A stretch of DNA of 64,000 bases from Actinocatenispora sp036503555 (GTDB taxonomy: Bacteria; Actinomycetota; Actinomycetes; Mycobacteriales; Micromonosporaceae), in contig DASXWQ010000012.1 of assembly GCA_036503555.1 (NCBI GenBank), positions 1-64,000 of the forward strand, in the 5' to 3' direction. The position numbers were made by a program, and so were the translations under genes. Shown piece after piece: positions 17,355 through 26,049 of the stretch (position 1 is the stretch's first letter; every line of letters begins with the position of its first letter). The notes beneath the pieces were generated by a model. That model saw only the letters and a list, made by a program, of their open reading frames with translations. It was not told the DNA's origin and searched no databases.

Positions 17355-18169
17355 TCCTCAGCCTGGCCGCGGCGCTGGTCGCGGCGGCGTGCTTCGGCGT
17401 CGCGTCCGCGTTGCAGGCGAAGGGCGCGGCGCGCGTACCGGCCGGGTCGGGTGCCCGCGGGCTCGTCCGCATCGCCCGGCAGTGGGTGTACCTGCTGGGC
17501 CTGTGCTGCGACGGGGTCGGCTTCCTGGCCGAGCTGGTCGCGCTGCGCCGGCTGCCGCTGTTCGCCGTGCAGGGCGCGATCGCGGCGTCCCTGGCGGTGA
17601 CCGCGGTCGTCGCGGTGCCGTTGCTGGGTGCGCGGCTGTCCGGCCGGGAGTGGACCGCCGTGCTCGGCGTGTGCGTCGGTCTCGCCGCGCTCGGCCTGTC
17701 CGCCGGTACGGAGGGGACGCCGGAGGTGTCCGCGGCGTTCCGGTGGGGGCTCGTCGCCGGGACCGGGCTGCTCGTCGTCGCCGGGCTGGCGGCCGCCCGG
17801 CTGCCGGCCCGGTCCCGCTGCGTCGGGCTCGGCTTCGCCGGCGGCCTCGGTTTCGGCGTCGTCGCGATCGCCGCGCGGATCCTGCCCGGCTTCGCGCCGT
17901 CGGTCCTCGTCCGGGAACCCGCCGCGTACGTGCTGGTCGCGGCCGGCGTGACCGCCTTCGTCTGCTACACCACCGCCCTCCAGTACGGTGCGGTCGCCGC
18001 CACCGCCGGCCTCGTCGTCGGCGAGACAGTCGTACCGGCGGCGGTGGGCGTGCTGTTCCTCGGTGACACGACGCGCCCCGGGTACTGGCCGGTGGCGGTC
18101 GGCGGGTTCGTCCTGGCGGTCGCGAGCGCGGTCACCCTCGGCCGTTTCGGCGAACCCGAGCCGGCCTGA
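17351..18169 (+). CDS. DMT (EamA-like) transporter, about ten helices
   Basis: A 272-residue integral membrane protein of the drug/metabolite-transporter type. About nine or ten hydrophobic helices are visible, from LAAALVAAACFGVASALQA to GYWPVAVGGFVLAVASAVTL. The halves show weak internal similarity and a hydrophobic stretch ends each (AVVAVPLLGARLSGREW, PAAVGVLFLGDTTRPGY). The start ATG 17351 overlaps the preceding stop (ATGA), so translation is coupled to the EEP-fold gene. Substrate is unknown. Confidence 0.85.
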   Translation: MILSLAAALVAAACFGVASALQAKGAARVPAGSGARGLVRIARQWVYLLGLCCDGVGFLAELVALRRLPLFAVQGAIAASLAVTAVVAVPLLGARLSGREWTAVLGVCVGLAALGLSAGTEGTPEVSAAFRWGLVAGTGLLVVAGLAAARLPARSRCVGLGFAGGLGFGVVAIAARILPGFAPSVLVREPAAYVLVAAGVTAFVCYTTALQYGAVAATAGLVVGETVVPAAVGVLFLGDTTRPGYWPVAVGGFVLAVASAVTLGRFGEPEPA

Positions 18170-18204
18170 CGACCACGGGCGCGCGCCGGCGTCCACCGCG
18201 GGGG

Positions 18205-19125
18205 TCAGACGGATCGGCGTACGGCGTCGGCGACGGCGTCCGGGCGGTCCACCATGGCGAGGTGCCGGGCGTCCGGCAGCGTGACGAGCCGCGCGTCGAG
18301 CGTGTCGGCGAGCCGGGTCATCGCCGCGAGCCACCTCGCGTTGCGGCCGGGCCCCATGCCGTCGAGCGCGGCGAGCACCGTGGTGGGGACGGCCGGCGCG
18401 GTCGTCGTACGACGGAGGTGGTTGAGGTCCGCGGCCTGCGTCCGGTACGCGGCCAGCTCGGCGAGGATCGCGACGGTCGTGGTGGCCGAGCCGTACACCG
18501 TCTCGACCGGGTGCGGCATCGGGTCGGTACGCGGCGGCCAGCCGGGCGCGTCCGGGCCGCTGAGCCGGCGGCGGTTCTGCGTCCGGTAGGTCCGGCGGTA
18601 CACGCGGGGGCCGAGCATCCTCGTCAGGCGCGTCGCCGCCAGCGCGGAGACGGTACGCGGCAGCGTGTCCAGCGTGAGCCGGGTGAGGCCGCGCGCCGCG
18701 TCGGGCCGGGGCGTCACGTCCGGCTCGGTGCTCGGGTCGACGAGGACGAGGGCGGCGACGCGCCGCGGATGCTGCCGGGCGTACGCCTCGGCGTGCAGGG
18801 CGGCGGCGGAGTGCGCGACGAGGACGACCGGCTCGTCCGGCGCGTACGTGTCGGCGACGGCGGCGATCCGGCCAACCTCGGCGGCGAGCGTCGGGCGGCG
18901 CGCGGCGAGCGGGGTACCGCCGAGGCCGGGGCGGTCGAACCGGACGAGCCGGTACTCCCCGGCGAGCAGCTCGACGACGGCATCCCAGTCGTACCAGCTC
19001 TGCCCGAGCCCGTTGGCGAACACGACGGTCGGCCCGGCGCCGTTGGCCACGACGTGCATCGTCTCGCCGGGCCGTTCGACCACGCCGACCCGCCAACCGA
19101 CGTGCGGGGAGTCCGGCGCGGTCAC
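18205..19125 (-). CDS. Alpha/beta hydrolase
   Basis: A 306-residue alpha/beta-hydrolase fold protein. VVFANGLGQSWYDWDAVVELL carries the oxyanion region, LVRFDRPGLGGTP follows, and the nucleophile elbow reads VLVAHSAAALHAE (Ser in A-H-S-A-A rather than the classic G-x-S-x-G). The acid is probably in VPTTVLAALDGMG and the final His is in LPDARHLAMVDRPDAV. The start GTG 19125 lies four bases after the lysX stop, suggesting translational coupling. Substrate is unknown. The link with lysX recalls lipid or aminoacyl-lipid hydrolases, but that is speculation. Confidence 0.85.
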   Translation of the reverse strand: MTAPDSPHVGWRVGVVERPGETMHVVANGAGPTVVFANGLGQSWYDWDAVVELLAGEYRLVRFDRPGLGGTPLAARRPTLAAEVGRIAAVADTYAPDEPVVLVAHSAAALHAEAYARQHPRRVAALVLVDPSTEPDVTPRPDAARGLTRLTLDTLPRTVSALAATRLTRMLGPRVYRRTYRTQNRRRLSGPDAPGWPPRTDPMPHPVETVYGSATTTVAILAELAAYRTQAADLNHLRRTTTAPAVPTTVLAALDGMGPGRNARWLAAMTRLADTLDARLVTLPDARHLAMVDRPDAVADAVRRSV

Positions 19126-19129
19126 GACG

Positions 19130-22100
19130 TCACCGCGCCGACGGGCGTACGAGCGGGAACGGCAGGGTGTCACGGATCGACAGGCCGGTCAGCAGCATGA
19201 CGATGCGGTCGACACCGAGCCCGAGGCCGCCGGTCGGCGGCATGCCGTACTCCAGCGCGTCGAGGAAGTCGTCGTCGAGCTCCATCGCCTCGGGGTCGCC
19301 GCCGGCCGCCTTCAGCGACTGCTCGGTGAGCCGGCGGCGCTGCTCGACCGGATCGGTCAGCTCGGTGTACGCGGTGCCGATCTCGGCGCCGAACGCGACC
19401 AGGTCCCAGCGCTCGGCGAGCCGGTCGTCGTCCCGGTGCTGCCGGGTGAGCGGCGAGACGTCGGTCGGGAAGTCGAGGTAGAACGTGGGTTCGACGGTGC
19501 GGTGCTCGACGAGCCGCTCGTACAGCTCCAGCAGGACCTCGCCGCGCGGGGCGGTCGGGTCGACGGGGATGTCGAGCCGCTCGGCGTGCCGGACCAGCTC
19601 GGCGCGGCCGGTGTCGGCGGTGACCTCGGCGCCGAGCGCGGCGCTCAGCGCATCGTTGACCGTGCGGACCCGCCACGTCCCGGAGATGTCCACATCGGAC
19701 AGTCCGCCGTCGGCGGTGGCGCGGCGCAGCACGGGCGCGCCGTACGCGGCGCTCGCGGCGCCCTGGATCATCTCCCGCGCCAGGTCGAGCATCGTCCGGT
19801 AGTCCGCGTACGCCTGGTACGCCTCAAGGATCGTGAACTCCGGGTTGTGCGTGGCGTCCGCGCCCTCGTTGCGGAACGTCCGGCCCAGCTCGAAGACCTT
19901 GCCGACACCGCCGACGCACAGCCGTTTCAGGTACAGCTCGGGCGCGATCCGCAGGTACAGGTCGAGGTCGTACGCGTTGATCCGGGTGCGGAACGGCCGG
20001 GCGTTCGCGCCGCCGTGGATCCGTTGCAGCACAGGCGTCTCCACCTCAAGGAAGCCCCGGTCGTGCAGCGCGTCGCGCAGCGCGCGGACCGACGCGGACC
20101 GCACCGCGAGGGTACGCCGGGTGCCGGCGTTGACGGCGAGATCGAGGTAGCGGCGGCGTACCCGGGCCTCGGGGTCGGCGAGCCCGGCGTACTTGTCCGG
20201 CAGCGGCCGCAGGCACTTCGCCGTCGTCGTCCACTCGTGCGCGAGGACGGACAGCTCGCCGTTGCGGCTGGTGACGACCTCACCGTCGACCGCGACCTGG
20301 TCGCCGAGGTCCGCCGCGGCGCGCCAGCGCGCCAACAGCTCCGGCCGGTCCGCGGTCAGCATCACCTGCAGGTCGCCCGTCGCGTCCCGCAGCCGGGCGA
20401 AGCACACGCCGCCGAGGTCGCGGGACAGCAGCACCCGTCCCGCGACGCGGGCGTACTCGCCGGTCGCGGCGTCGGGCGGCAGGTCGACGAACCGGGACGT
20501 CAGCTCCGCGGCCGTGTCGGTGACCGGCGCGACCACCGGGTACGGGTCGGTGCCGGCGGCGCGCATCTTCTCCATCGTCGCGATCCGCACCGCCACCTGC
20601 TCCGGTACGCCCGGACGCCGTGGCTCGGCCGGCGGCCCGTCCGCCGGCCCCGACGCCGGTTCGACGGGCAGCTCCGAGGGCTCCACCGGGCTGCTGACCG
20701 CCCTGTCCCGGCCCCGGTTCAGCAGCGCGGACAGGCTCGGCACGGTCAGGAAACCCTCGGCGATCGCGGACGCCAGGCCCACCTTCGCCACGTCGCGCGT
20801 CTCGCCGAAGCACAGGTACCGCGGCAGCCACTGCGGCCGGTACTTCACGTTCGCCCGGTACAGCGACTCGATCTGCCACCAGCGGGAGAAGAACAGCAAC
20901 AGCTTGCGCCACAAGCGAAGTACCGGGCCGGCACCGATCCGGGACCCCTCCTCGAAAGCCGACCGGAAGACCGCGAAGTTCAGCGAGACGCGCGCCACCG
21001 ACAGCAGCGGCGCCGACTCGACCAGCTCGCAGACCATGAACTCCATCAGCCCGTTGTCGGCGTCCCGGTCCCGGCGCATCAGGTCCAGCGACAGGCCGTG
21101 CCGGCCCCACGGCGCGAACGACAGCAGCGCCGCGTCCGTCCCGTCCGGCCCGACCGCCTCCACCAGCACGCAGTCGCCGTCGGCGGGGTCGCCGAGCCGG
21201 CCGAGCGCCATCGAGAAGCCGCGTTCGGTCTCCGTGTCACGCCAGGCGTCCGCGCGGGCGATGATCTCCGTCATCTCGGCCGCCGGGATGTCGGCGTGCC
21301 GGCGGACCCGCGCCGTGTACCCGGCCCGCTCCACCCGCCGCACCGCCTGGCGTACGCCGCGCATCTCGCGGCCGTCCAGGAAGAACTCGGCGACGGTGAG
21401 CACCGCCTCGTCGCCGAGCTGGAGCACCCGCAGCCCGGCCCGCCGGTACGCCGTGGCGCCCTGCTCGCTGGCGCCCATCACCGCCGGCGTCCACGCGTAC
21501 CGCCGGGTGAGGTCGAGCCAGGCGTCGATCGCCGGCCGCCACGCCTCCGGGTCCCCGATCGGGTCCCCGGACGCCAGGCACACCCCGTGCACCACCCGGT
21601 ACGTCACGGCCGCCTTGCCGCTCGCCGAGAAGATCGCCGACTTGTCGCGCCGGGTCGCGAAGTATCCCAGCGAGTCCCGTTCGCCGGACTCGGCGAGCAA
21701 CGCCCGGATCCGGCGTTCGTCGTCGGGCGGCAGGACCGCGGCGGTGCGCTGCGACCGCAGCAGCACCAGCAGGGCGGCGAACAGCGCGACCGCGGCGAGC
21801 AGGCCGGTGACCGTGGACACCCAGTGCGGCGCCCCGCCCGGATTGTGGAACGGGTCGCTGGACCCGAGCAGCCGTTGCAGCGCCCACGACGCCCGGTTGC
21901 GCCGGCCGTGCAGCGTGCCGGGCGCCATCGACACCAGCACGTAGCTGACCCCGAACGTCACCGCGAGCCCGATCACCAGCGTCGCGATCGCCTTCCGGAA
22001 GCTGCCCCGCTGCACCCGGGCGTAGAACTCACGCCGGGCGGCGATCAGCACCGCCAGCTCGATCGCCACGACGACGGTGCCGATCGCGGTGAACACGATG

Positions 22101-22465
22101 TCCGTCCGGTACCGCGCCAGGCTCTCGTGTTCCACGAAGCGCAGGACGAGAACCCAGGCGTCGCCGGCCAGGTTCGCCGCGAGGGCCAGACCCAGGAGGA
22201 TCATCAGCATCGTGCGGGCGACCCGTTTGCGGCGCGCCACGGCGCCGGCCAGGATCACCAGGAACGCCAGCCACGCCAGGTTCACCGAGGCCGGCAGGCC
22301 CAGCACCTCGACCACCGACGTCGGCCAGTACGTGTACTCCCGCAGCGGCGGGACCACGGCGCGGACGAACCCGTACAGCGCGAGCAGGCCGAGGTAGGTG
22401 GCGAACAGCGACGGCACCCGCGGACGCAGTCGCGCCCACCACCCTGTCGCCCCACGTACGGTCAA
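19130..22465 (-). CDS. lysX: Bifunctional lysyl-tRNA synthetase / lysyl-phosphatidylglycerol synthetase
   Basis: An 1111-residue fusion. Residues 1-230 carry about six to seven membrane helices. Residues about 250-590 form an MprF-type aminoacyl-phosphatidylglycerol synthase domain (SLGYFATRRDKSAIFSA, YRVVHGVCLASGDPIGD). Residues about 620-720 are the anticodon-binding OB fold and the rest a class II LysRS core (motif 2 FRNEGADATHNPEFT, motif 3 GLGLGVDRIVMLLTG). It charges tRNA-Lys and transfers lysine to membrane phosphatidylglycerol, lowering surface charge and giving cationic-peptide resistance. TTG 22465 is preferred, with a G-rich site (GGGGGCGGAG) upstream. In mycobacteria a separate LysS makes bulk Lys-tRNA. 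Confidence 0.95.
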   Translation of the reverse strand: MTVRGATGWWARLRPRVPSLFATYLGLLALYGFVRAVVPPLREYTYWPTSVVEVLGLPASVNLAWLAFLVILAGAVARRKRVARTMLMILLGLALAANLAGDAWVLVLRFVEHESLARYRTDIVFTAIGTVVVAIELAVLIAARREFYARVQRGSFRKAIATLVIGLAVTFGVSYVLVSMAPGTLHGRRNRASWALQRLLGSSDPFHNPGGAPHWVSTVTGLLAAVALFAALLVLLRSQRTAAVLPPDDERRIRALLAESGERDSLGYFATRRDKSAIFSASGKAAVTYRVVHGVCLASGDPIGDPEAWRPAIDAWLDLTRRYAWTPAVMGASEQGATAYRRAGLRVLQLGDEAVLTVAEFFLDGREMRGVRQAVRRVERAGYTARVRRHADIPAAEMTEIIARADAWRDTETERGFSMALGRLGDPADGDCVLVEAVGPDGTDAALLSFAPWGRHGLSLDLMRRDRDADNGLMEFMVCELVESAPLLSVARVSLNFAVFRSAFEEGSRIGAGPVLRLWRKLLLFFSRWWQIESLYRANVKYRPQWLPRYLCFGETRDVAKVGLASAIAEGFLTVPSLSALLNRGRDRAVSSPVEPSELPVEPASGPADGPPAEPRRPGVPEQVAVRIATMEKMRAAGTDPYPVVAPVTDTAAELTSRFVDLPPDAATGEYARVAGRVLLSRDLGGVCFARLRDATGDLQVMLTADRPELLARWRAAADLGDQVAVDGEVVTSRNGELSVLAHEWTTTAKCLRPLPDKYAGLADPEARVRRRYLDLAVNAGTRRTLAVRSASVRALRDALHDRGFLEVETPVLQRIHGGANARPFRTRINAYDLDLYLRIAPELYLKRLCVGGVGKVFELGRTFRNEGADATHNPEFTILEAYQAYADYRTMLDLAREMIQGAASAAYGAPVLRRATADGGLSDVDISGTWRVRTVNDALSAALGAEVTADTGRAELVRHAERLDIPVDPTAPRGEVLLELYERLVEHRTVEPTFYLDFPTDVSPLTRQHRDDDRLAERWDLVAFGAEIGTAYTELTDPVEQRRRLTEQSLKAAGGDPEAMELDDDFLDALEYGMPPTGGLGLGVDRIVMLLTGLSIRDTLPFPLVRPSAR

Positions 22466-22676
22466 CGCTCCGCCCCCGCAACACGCTCCGGATCCGTGGA
22501 CACGCCCATTGTTATCCCGAAGATCGGGATCAGGTGGGCGGCATCGGCCCATCGGGCGGTGATTTGAGCCCAACGGACCGCCAGGACCTCTGGGCAGACC
22601 CTAGTCGCGGCGCGGCAAACGGGCGGTTAGCGCGGCGTAACCGCCGGGTGGTGGGGGAACGTCGCTACCGGACGGT

Positions 22677-22850
22677 TCAGTCGTCCTCGTCCGCGGTGTC
22701 GTCGGCGTCCGTCTCGTCGTCGGCGGTGGCGTCCGGTTCGTCCGGGGTGGTGGCGGCCTCGACCTGACGCTTCTTCTTCAGTCGCAGCTTGAACGGCTCC
22801 CCGGCGGCGATGATCTGCCCGCCGCCACTGGGGTTGATCATCATCGACAT
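22677..22850 (-). CDS. 57-residue charged protein, function unknown
   Basis: A small gene of 58 codons including the stop. The protein starts MSMMINPSGGGQIIAAGEPF, has a basic patch KLRLKKKRQ at residues 21-29, and ends in an acidic tail from about residue 36 made mainly of Asp, Glu, Ala and Thr. Codon third positions are GC-rich throughout, as in real genes here. GGAGGT lies 11 bases before ATG 22850. It sits between lysX and argS, divergent from argS. No known domain is recognised. The basic-then-acidic layout suggests a protein or nucleic-acid partner. It could be a conserved small actinobacterial protein. Confidence 0.65.
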   Translation of the reverse strand: MSMMINPSGGGQIIAAGEPFKLRLKKKRQVEAATTPDEPDATADDETDADDTADEDD

Positions 22851-22954
22851 GGTCGAGCTCGACCTCCACTCGGGTCCGACCCCCGTACCAACTGGTGGTA
22901 TGGGTCGGTGGGGCGTTGCCGGGGCACCGACTCTACCCCGGATAGCATGGCGCA

Positions 22955-24613
22955 GTGACTCCCGCCGAGCTTGCCGACACCGTTCTGTCCGCCGCCCGGG
23001 GCGCCTTCGCCGCCCACGGTCTGGACACCGCCGCCCTGCCGGCGACGACGACGGTGGAGCGACCCCGCAACCCGGAGCACGGCGACTACGCCGCCAACCT
23101 CGCCCTGCAACTGGCGAAGAAGGTCGGGGCCAACCCGCGGGAGCTGGCCGGCTGGATCGCCGACGAGCTGCGCGGCGCGCCGGGCGTGGCGAACGCCGAG
23201 ATCGCCGGGCCGGGCTTCCTCAACATCCGGCTGTCCGCCGCCGCGGCCGGCGCGTTGGCGCGCACGATCGTCGACGCCGGCGAGGCGTACGGGCAGGGCG
23301 ACGCGCTCGCCGGCCAGAAGGTGAACCTGGAGTTCGTCTCGGCGAACCCGACCGGTCCGGTGCACATCGGCGCGGTCCGCTGGGCGGCCGTCGGCGACGC
23401 GCTGTCCCGCCTGCTGCGCGCCACCGGCGCCGAGGTCGCCACGGAGTACTACTTCAACGACGCCGGCTCGCAGATCACCCGCTTCGCCCGCTCGCTGTAC
23501 GCGCGGGCCAAGGGCGAGCAGGTGCCCGAGGACGGGTACGCCGGGGGGTACATCGACGAGATCGCGGCCGACGTGGTCACCCGCAACCCGGGCGTACTGG
23601 ACACGCCCGCGGACGAGGCGCTGGAGACGTTCCGCGTCGACGGCGTGCGGCTGATGTTCGGTGAGATCAGGACGTCGCTGGCGGAGTTCGGCGTCCAGTT
23701 CGACGTGTACTTCAACGAGAAGGACCTGCACGACCGGGGTGAGCTGACCGCGGCGCTGGACCGGCTTCGCAAGCAGGGCAACGTCTTCGAGGCCGACGGC
23801 GCGGTCTGGCTGCGCACCAGCGAGCACGGCGACGACAAGGACCGGGTGCTGGTCAAGGCGGACGGCGACTGGACCTACTTCGCCGCCGACTGCGCCTACT
23901 ACCTGGACAAGCGCGAGCGCGGCTTTGACAAGGTCGTGATCATGCTCGGCGCCGACCACCACGGGTACATCGGCCGGATGCGCGCGATGTCCGCCTGCTT
24001 CGGCGACGACCCGGACGCCAACCTGGAGATCCTGATCGGCCAGATGGTCAACCTGGTCAAGGACGGCCAGCCGGTCCGCATGTCGAAGCGGGCCGGCACC
24101 GTCGTGCTGCTGTCCGACCTGGTCGACGCGATCGGCGTCGACGCCGCGCGGTACGCGTTGGCGCGCTACTCGGTCGACTCGCCGATCGACCTGGACCTCG
24201 ACGCGTGGGCGAAGCGCAGCCAGGACAACCCGGTCTACTACGTGCAGTACGCGCACACCCGGGTCGCGTCGATCCTGCGCAACGCCGCCGAGCTGGGCCT
24301 GAGTCGCGGCGACGACTTCGACCCGGCGCTGCTCGCGCACCCCCGTGAGACGGACCTGTTGAAGGCGCTCGCCGAGTTCCCGCGGGTGGTCGCGTCGGCG
24401 GCGGAGCTGCGCGAGCCGCACCGTGTCGCTCGGTACCTGGAGGCCCTGGCCGGCCACTGGCACCGCTTCTTCGACGCCTGTCGGGTGCTGCCGCTCGGCG
24501 ACGAGCCGCCGACGGAGCTGACCACCGCCCGGCTGTGGCTGGTCGAGGCGACGCGGACCGTGCTGGCCAACGGCCTGCACCTGCTGGGCGTCTCGGCGCC
24601 GGAACGGATGTAG
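22955..24613 (+). CDS. argS: Arginyl-tRNA synthetase
   Basis: A class I synthetase of 552 residues, normal for the family; it charges tRNA-Arg. Motifs: the HIGH-type signature ANPTGPVHIG at residues 130-139 and MSKR at 376-379 (in VRMSKRAG). The N-terminal Add1 domain begins TVERPRNPEHGDYAANLAL, and the C-terminal anticodon-binding domain (YVQYAHTRVASILRNAAEL) ends the protein. The start is GTG 22955. The lysA start follows its stop by 2 bp, so argS-lysA form an operon, a common actinobacterial arrangement. Confidence 0.97.
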   Translation: MTPAELADTVLSAARGAFAAHGLDTAALPATTTVERPRNPEHGDYAANLALQLAKKVGANPRELAGWIADELRGAPGVANAEIAGPGFLNIRLSAAAAGALARTIVDAGEAYGQGDALAGQKVNLEFVSANPTGPVHIGAVRWAAVGDALSRLLRATGAEVATEYYFNDAGSQITRFARSLYARAKGEQVPEDGYAGGYIDEIAADVVTRNPGVLDTPADEALETFRVDGVRLMFGEIRTSLAEFGVQFDVYFNEKDLHDRGELTAALDRLRKQGNVFEADGAVWLRTSEHGDDKDRVLVKADGDWTYFAADCAYYLDKRERGFDKVVIMLGADHHGYIGRMRAMSACFGDDPDANLEILIGQMVNLVKDGQPVRMSKRAGTVVLLSDLVDAIGVDAARYALARYSVDSPIDLDLDAWAKRSQDNPVYYVQYAHTRVASILRNAAELGLSRGDDFDPALLAHPRETDLLKALAEFPRVVASAAELREPHRVARYLEALAGHWHRFFDACRVLPLGDEPPTELTTARLWLVEATRTVLANGLHLLGVSAPERM

Positions 24614-24615
24614 CG

Positions 24616-26049
24616 GTGCGGGTACACGAGGCCGGTGCCCTGCACGCCGACATCGGCGAGCACGGCCCCGCCTGGCTGCGCGAGCCGGTGGACGTCAACG
24701 AGCTGCTGCCGCACCTGTGGCCGCGTACGGTGTCGCGCGGCGCCGACGGCGTGCTGCGGGTCGGCGGCATCCCGGCCACCGACCTGGCCGCCGAGTACGG
24801 CACCCCGCTGTACGTGGTGGACGAGGTCGACCTGCGGTCCCGGGCGGCGGCGTACCGCGACGCGTTCGCGGCGGCGTTCCCGGCCGGCGGCGACGTCTAC
24901 TACGCCGGGAAGTCGTTCCTGTGCAAGGCGGTCGTCCGGTGGATCGCCGAGGAGGGGCTGAACCTCGACGTCTGCTCCGGCGGCGAGCTGGCGGTGGCGC
25001 TGGCCGCCGGGTTCGACCCGGCGCGGATCGGCTTCCACGGCAACAACAAGTCCCTCGCCGAGCTGGACCGGGCGGTGACGTCGGGCGTCGGCCGGGTCAT
25101 CGTCGACTCGTTCGACGAGATCGAGCGGCTGGCCGCGCTGGCGGCCGACCGCGGCGTACGCGTACCGGTGATGGTGCGGGTGACCGTGGGGGTGGAGGCA
25201 CACACCCACGAGTACATCGCGACGGCGCACGAGGACCAGAAGTTCGGCTTCTCGCTCAACCGTGGCCAGGACGGCCGCGCGGGCGGGGCGGCGGCCGAGG
25301 CGGTACGGCGGATCCTGGCGGCGCCGAGCCTGCGGCTGCTCGGCCTGCACTCGCACATCGGTTCGCAGATCTACGACGCGCAGGGCTTCGAGGTGTCCGC
25401 CCGGCGGGTGCTGGCGTTGCAGGCGCAGATCCGCGACGAGTTCGGCGTCGAGCCGCCGGAGCTGGATCTGGGCGGCGGCTTCGGCATCGCGTACACGACC
25501 CAGGACGACCCGTTCGACCCGGTCGAGATCGCGACGGCGCTGGCCGGCATCGTCGCGCACGAGTGCCGCGGGTACGGGCTGGCGGTGCCGCGGATCTCGG
25601 TGGAGCCGGGCCGGTCGATCTCCGGCCCCGCCGGGTGCACGTTGTACGAGGTGGGCACGGTCAAGGACGTCGAGCTGGACGGCGGCGCCGTCCGGCGCTA
25701 CATCTCCGTCGACGGCGGCATGAGCGACAACATCCGCACCGCGCTGTACGACGCGTCGTACTCGTGCACGCTCGCCTCGCGCGTCTCGACCGCGCGGGCC
25801 GGGCTGTCCCGTGTCGTCGGCAAGCACTGCGAGTCGGGCGACATCGTGGTGCGCGACGAGTTCCTGCCGTCGGACGTGGGGCCGGGTGACCTGGTCGCGG
25901 TGCCGGGCACCGGGGCGTACACGAGGTCGATGGCGAACAACTACAACCACGTGCCGCGGCCGGGTGTGGTCGCGGTGGCCGACGGTACGGCGCGGGTGAT
26001 CGTACGGGCCGAGACCGAGGACGACCTGCTCCGCCTGGACGTGGGGTGA
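24616..26049 (+). CDS. lysA: Diaminopimelate decarboxylase
   Basis: PLP-dependent fold-type III enzyme, last step of lysine synthesis (meso-diaminopimelate to L-lysine). 477 residues with the actinobacterial N-terminal extension. The PLP Lys is K99 in VYYAGKSFLCKAV, the phosphate-binding stretch is LDLGGGFGI, and KHCESGD carries the catalytic Cys. Start GTG 24616 is two bases after the argS stop. The hom start overlaps its stop by one base (TGATG), so argS-lysA-hom-thrC is one transcription unit with coupled translation. Confidence 0.96.
   Translation: MRVHEAGALHADIGEHGPAWLREPVDVNELLPHLWPRTVSRGADGVLRVGGIPATDLAAEYGTPLYVVDEVDLRSRAAAYRDAFAAAFPAGGDVYYAGKSFLCKAVVRWIAEEGLNLDVCSGGELAVALAAGFDPARIGFHGNNKSLAELDRAVTSGVGRVIVDSFDEIERLAALAADRGVRVPVMVRVTVGVEAHTHEYIATAHEDQKFGFSLNRGQDGRAGGAAAEAVRRILAAPSLRLLGLHSHIGSQIYDAQGFEVSARRVLALQAQIRDEFGVEPPELDLGGGFGIAYTTQDDPFDPVEIATALAGIVAHECRGYGLAVPRISVEPGRSISGPAGCTLYEVGTVKDVELDGGAVRRYISVDGGMSDNIRTALYDASYSCTLASRVSTARAGLSRVVGKHCESGDIVVRDEFLPSDVGPGDLVAVPGTGAYTRSMANNYNHVPRPGVVAVADGTARVIVRAETEDDLLRLDVG

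Noticed and set aside
17351..18169. Magnesium-channel (NIPA-like) assignment for the DMT protein
   Set aside because: Helix pattern allows it, but no diagnostic residues were identified; left as DMT transporter.
18665..22567. A 1300-codon open frame antisense to lysX
   Set aside because: Composition is a shadow of high-GC third positions; lysX on the other strand is complete.
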